From the NCBI GenBank assembly GCA_015661645.1, contig DQVR01000093.1, positions 1-6,858 on the forward strand: 6,858 nucleotides of DNA, read 5' to 3'. A program made the position numbers and the translations under genes. Under the pieces are notes generated by a model. It did no database searches. It was not told where the DNA came from and was given only the letters and a program-made list of their open reading frames with translations. Positions 6,300 through 6,858 of the stretch are shown here, one piece after another. Each line of letters opens with the position of its first letter. The first letter of the stretch is position 1. The DNA is from Pyrodictium delaneyi. GTDB lineage: Archaea > Thermoproteota > Thermoprotei_A > Sulfolobales > Pyrodictiaceae.

Positions 6300-6695
6300 C
6301 TAGTCGGGGCCCGAACAGCCCCTATCGTCACGGTAGTAGGAGCAGTAGCCGGTAGCTGTGCACGCCTCTACAAGTACTAGGCGCAACTGGCGCCCGATAC
6401 TAGCTAGTTTGTTGACTAGGCACTCGTATATTTTACTGACTAGTACTTCTGCGGTTGCATCTCTCACTCCTAGTATCTCGTTTAGATACGCGTGGTCGAG
6501 TTCACCAGTACACTCGCTAAGAAGTCTCTTGAGTACATAATGGTCGACTACTGTATTGTCGCTGCCTAGGGGACCTTCAGCACAAACTCGTAGCCTATAG
6601 TCGTGACCATGTAGCGAGGCCGCGGAGCCTCCTAGACTTTCAACGCGGAGAGCCGCCGATATCCAGGTTGACACACAGACTCCCAGTACCATCAT
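6300..6695 (-). CDS. 6-pyruvoyl-tetrahydropterin synthase/QueD-family protein, probably altered active site
   Basis: Members of this family convert dihydroneopterin triphosphate to pyruvoyl- or carboxy-tetrahydropterin, in pterin or preQ0/archaeosine pathways, using a zinc held by three histidines. The family outline is clear: LHGHDY at 28-33 (two zinc His, H29 and H31), VVDHYVLKRLL at 49-59, ELDHAYLNEILG at 65-76 (catalytic-type D67 and H68), DATAEVL at 79-85, and E110 in VEACTATGYC. Two expected residues are missing by comparison with E. coli QueD. The first zinc His of the FxAAH motif is Leu16 (codon CTC, one base from CAC), and the catalytic Cys four residues before LHGH is Ala25. Length (131 aa) is normal. 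The start is ATG 6695, with ATG 6692 also possible; AGGG lies just upstream. It may be a paralogue with another substrate, a non-enzymatic relative, or a decaying copy. Confidence 0.85.
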   Translation of the reverse strand: MMVLGVCVSTWISAALRVESLGGSAASLHGHDYRLRVCAEGPLGSDNTVVDHYVLKRLLSECTGELDHAYLNEILGVRDATAEVLVSKIYECLVNKLASIGRQLRLVLVEACTATGYCSYYRDDRGCSGPD

Positions 6696-6750
6696 TCATC
6701 CCTTCTATGCCCGCCTTTACAAGCACGGTTCTACGTCTATCCGGATACCT

Positions 6751-6787
6751 CATGCTAGCCGGAGTGAGCCTCTTAGCTGCTAGCATG
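6751..6787. repeat. Nine-base inverted repeat upstream of the pterin-synthase-like gene
   Basis: CATGCTAGC at 6751-6759 is repeated as its exact reverse complement, GCTAGCATG, at 6779-6787, with 19 bases between. The right arm overlaps a pair of self-complementary GCATGC motifs at 6783-6788 and 6794-6799. It lies 55-105 bases upstream of the ATG at 6695. It could be an operator for a dimeric regulator, a stem in the leader RNA, or chance in CTAG-rich DNA. Confidence 0.4.
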
Positions 6788-6813
6788 CCCGGAGCATGCA
6801 CTAAGGGGTAGCA

Positions 6814-6858
6814 GTGGCGCTTCCGGGTACATTTGCAGCCGCGTATCTACTTGCCGGG
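6814..6858 (+). CDS. Possible 5' end of a plus-strand gene running off the window
   Basis: From a GTG at 6814 the frame is open for 15 codons to the edge, giving MALPGTFAAAYLLAG. GGGG at 6805-6808 is five bases upstream, and an in-frame TAA at 6802 limits the start. The hydrophobic opening could be a signal peptide or membrane segment. No TATA box is evident at the expected distance and the fragment is short, so this is tentative. If real, it is divergent from the pterin-synthase-like gene and shares its upstream region with the inverted repeat at 6751-6787. Confidence 0.25.
   Translation, partial: MALPGTFAAAYLLAG

Noticed and set aside
6640..6786. Minus-strand 48-codon ORF (begins MLAAKRLTPASMRYPDRRR) overlapping the 5' end of the pterin-synthase-like gene
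   Set aside because: It overlaps the recognised gene by 56 bases, has no clear ribosome binding site, starts within the inverted repeat and does not look like a domain. A frameshifted N-terminus was considered, but the retained frame already has a normal family length.
6696..6858. tRNA suggested by GGTTCTA near 6728
   Set aside because: No matching acceptor stem, anticodon arm or canonical T-loop could be built around it.

Overview
The window looks like a chromosomal piece of a hyperthermophilic crenarchaeon. The best guess is the Pyrodictiaceae (Hyperthermus, Pyrodictium or Pyrolobus), from style only and not from a database match. Support comes from roughly balanced GC, abundant CTAG tetranucleotides, heavy use of AGG for Arg and ATA for Ile, GTG and probable TTG starts, GGAGG/GGTG-type ribosome binding sites, archaeal TATA boxes, and the archaeal character of the proteins. 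No mobile element, CRISPR array, tRNA or rRNA was seen.

Layout. Bases 1-190 are a non-coding regulatory stretch. They hold an AT-rich TATA element readable in both directions, and at the extreme left edge a GGTGAT motif that probably belongs to a leftward gene starting just outside. A 68-residue unknown protein (191-397, +) follows. Its 3' end faces that of thyX across a 66-base gap containing a near-perfect CTAG palindrome. Everything well supported to the right is on the minus strand. Read 5' to 3' the order is: a 6-pyruvoyl-tetrahydropterin synthase/QueD-family protein (6300-6695), a single-domain KaiC/RAD55-type ATPase (5348-6166), an unknown 146-residue protein (4820-5260), a possible 43-residue ORF (4607-4738), the adenosylcobalamin-dependent class II ribonucleotide reductase nrdJ (1598-4591), and the flavin-dependent thymidylate synthase thyX (464-1471). 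The right edge may hold the start of a plus-strand gene (6814 onward).

How they fit. NrdJ and ThyX supply deoxyribonucleotides: NrdJ reduces ribonucleotides without needing oxygen, and ThyX makes dTMP from dUMP with a reduced folate and FAD. The thyX gene has its own clear TATA box in the 126-base gap after nrdJ, so the two are neighbours but need not be one transcript. The pterin-synthase-like protein could be linked through pterin or deazapurine chemistry. However, it lacks two residues that the active family needs, so its activity is in doubt. The KaiC-like ATPase and the 146-residue protein have no assigned role. I see no wholly new system. The most unusual items are the degenerate pterin-synthase homologue, the unknown gene with a strong ribosome binding site between the ATPase and nrdJ, the Cys-containing C-terminal extension of ThyX, and the small ORF or leader just ahead of nrdJ. 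No gene-free stretch exceeds 300 bases; the longest are 1-190 and 4592-4819.
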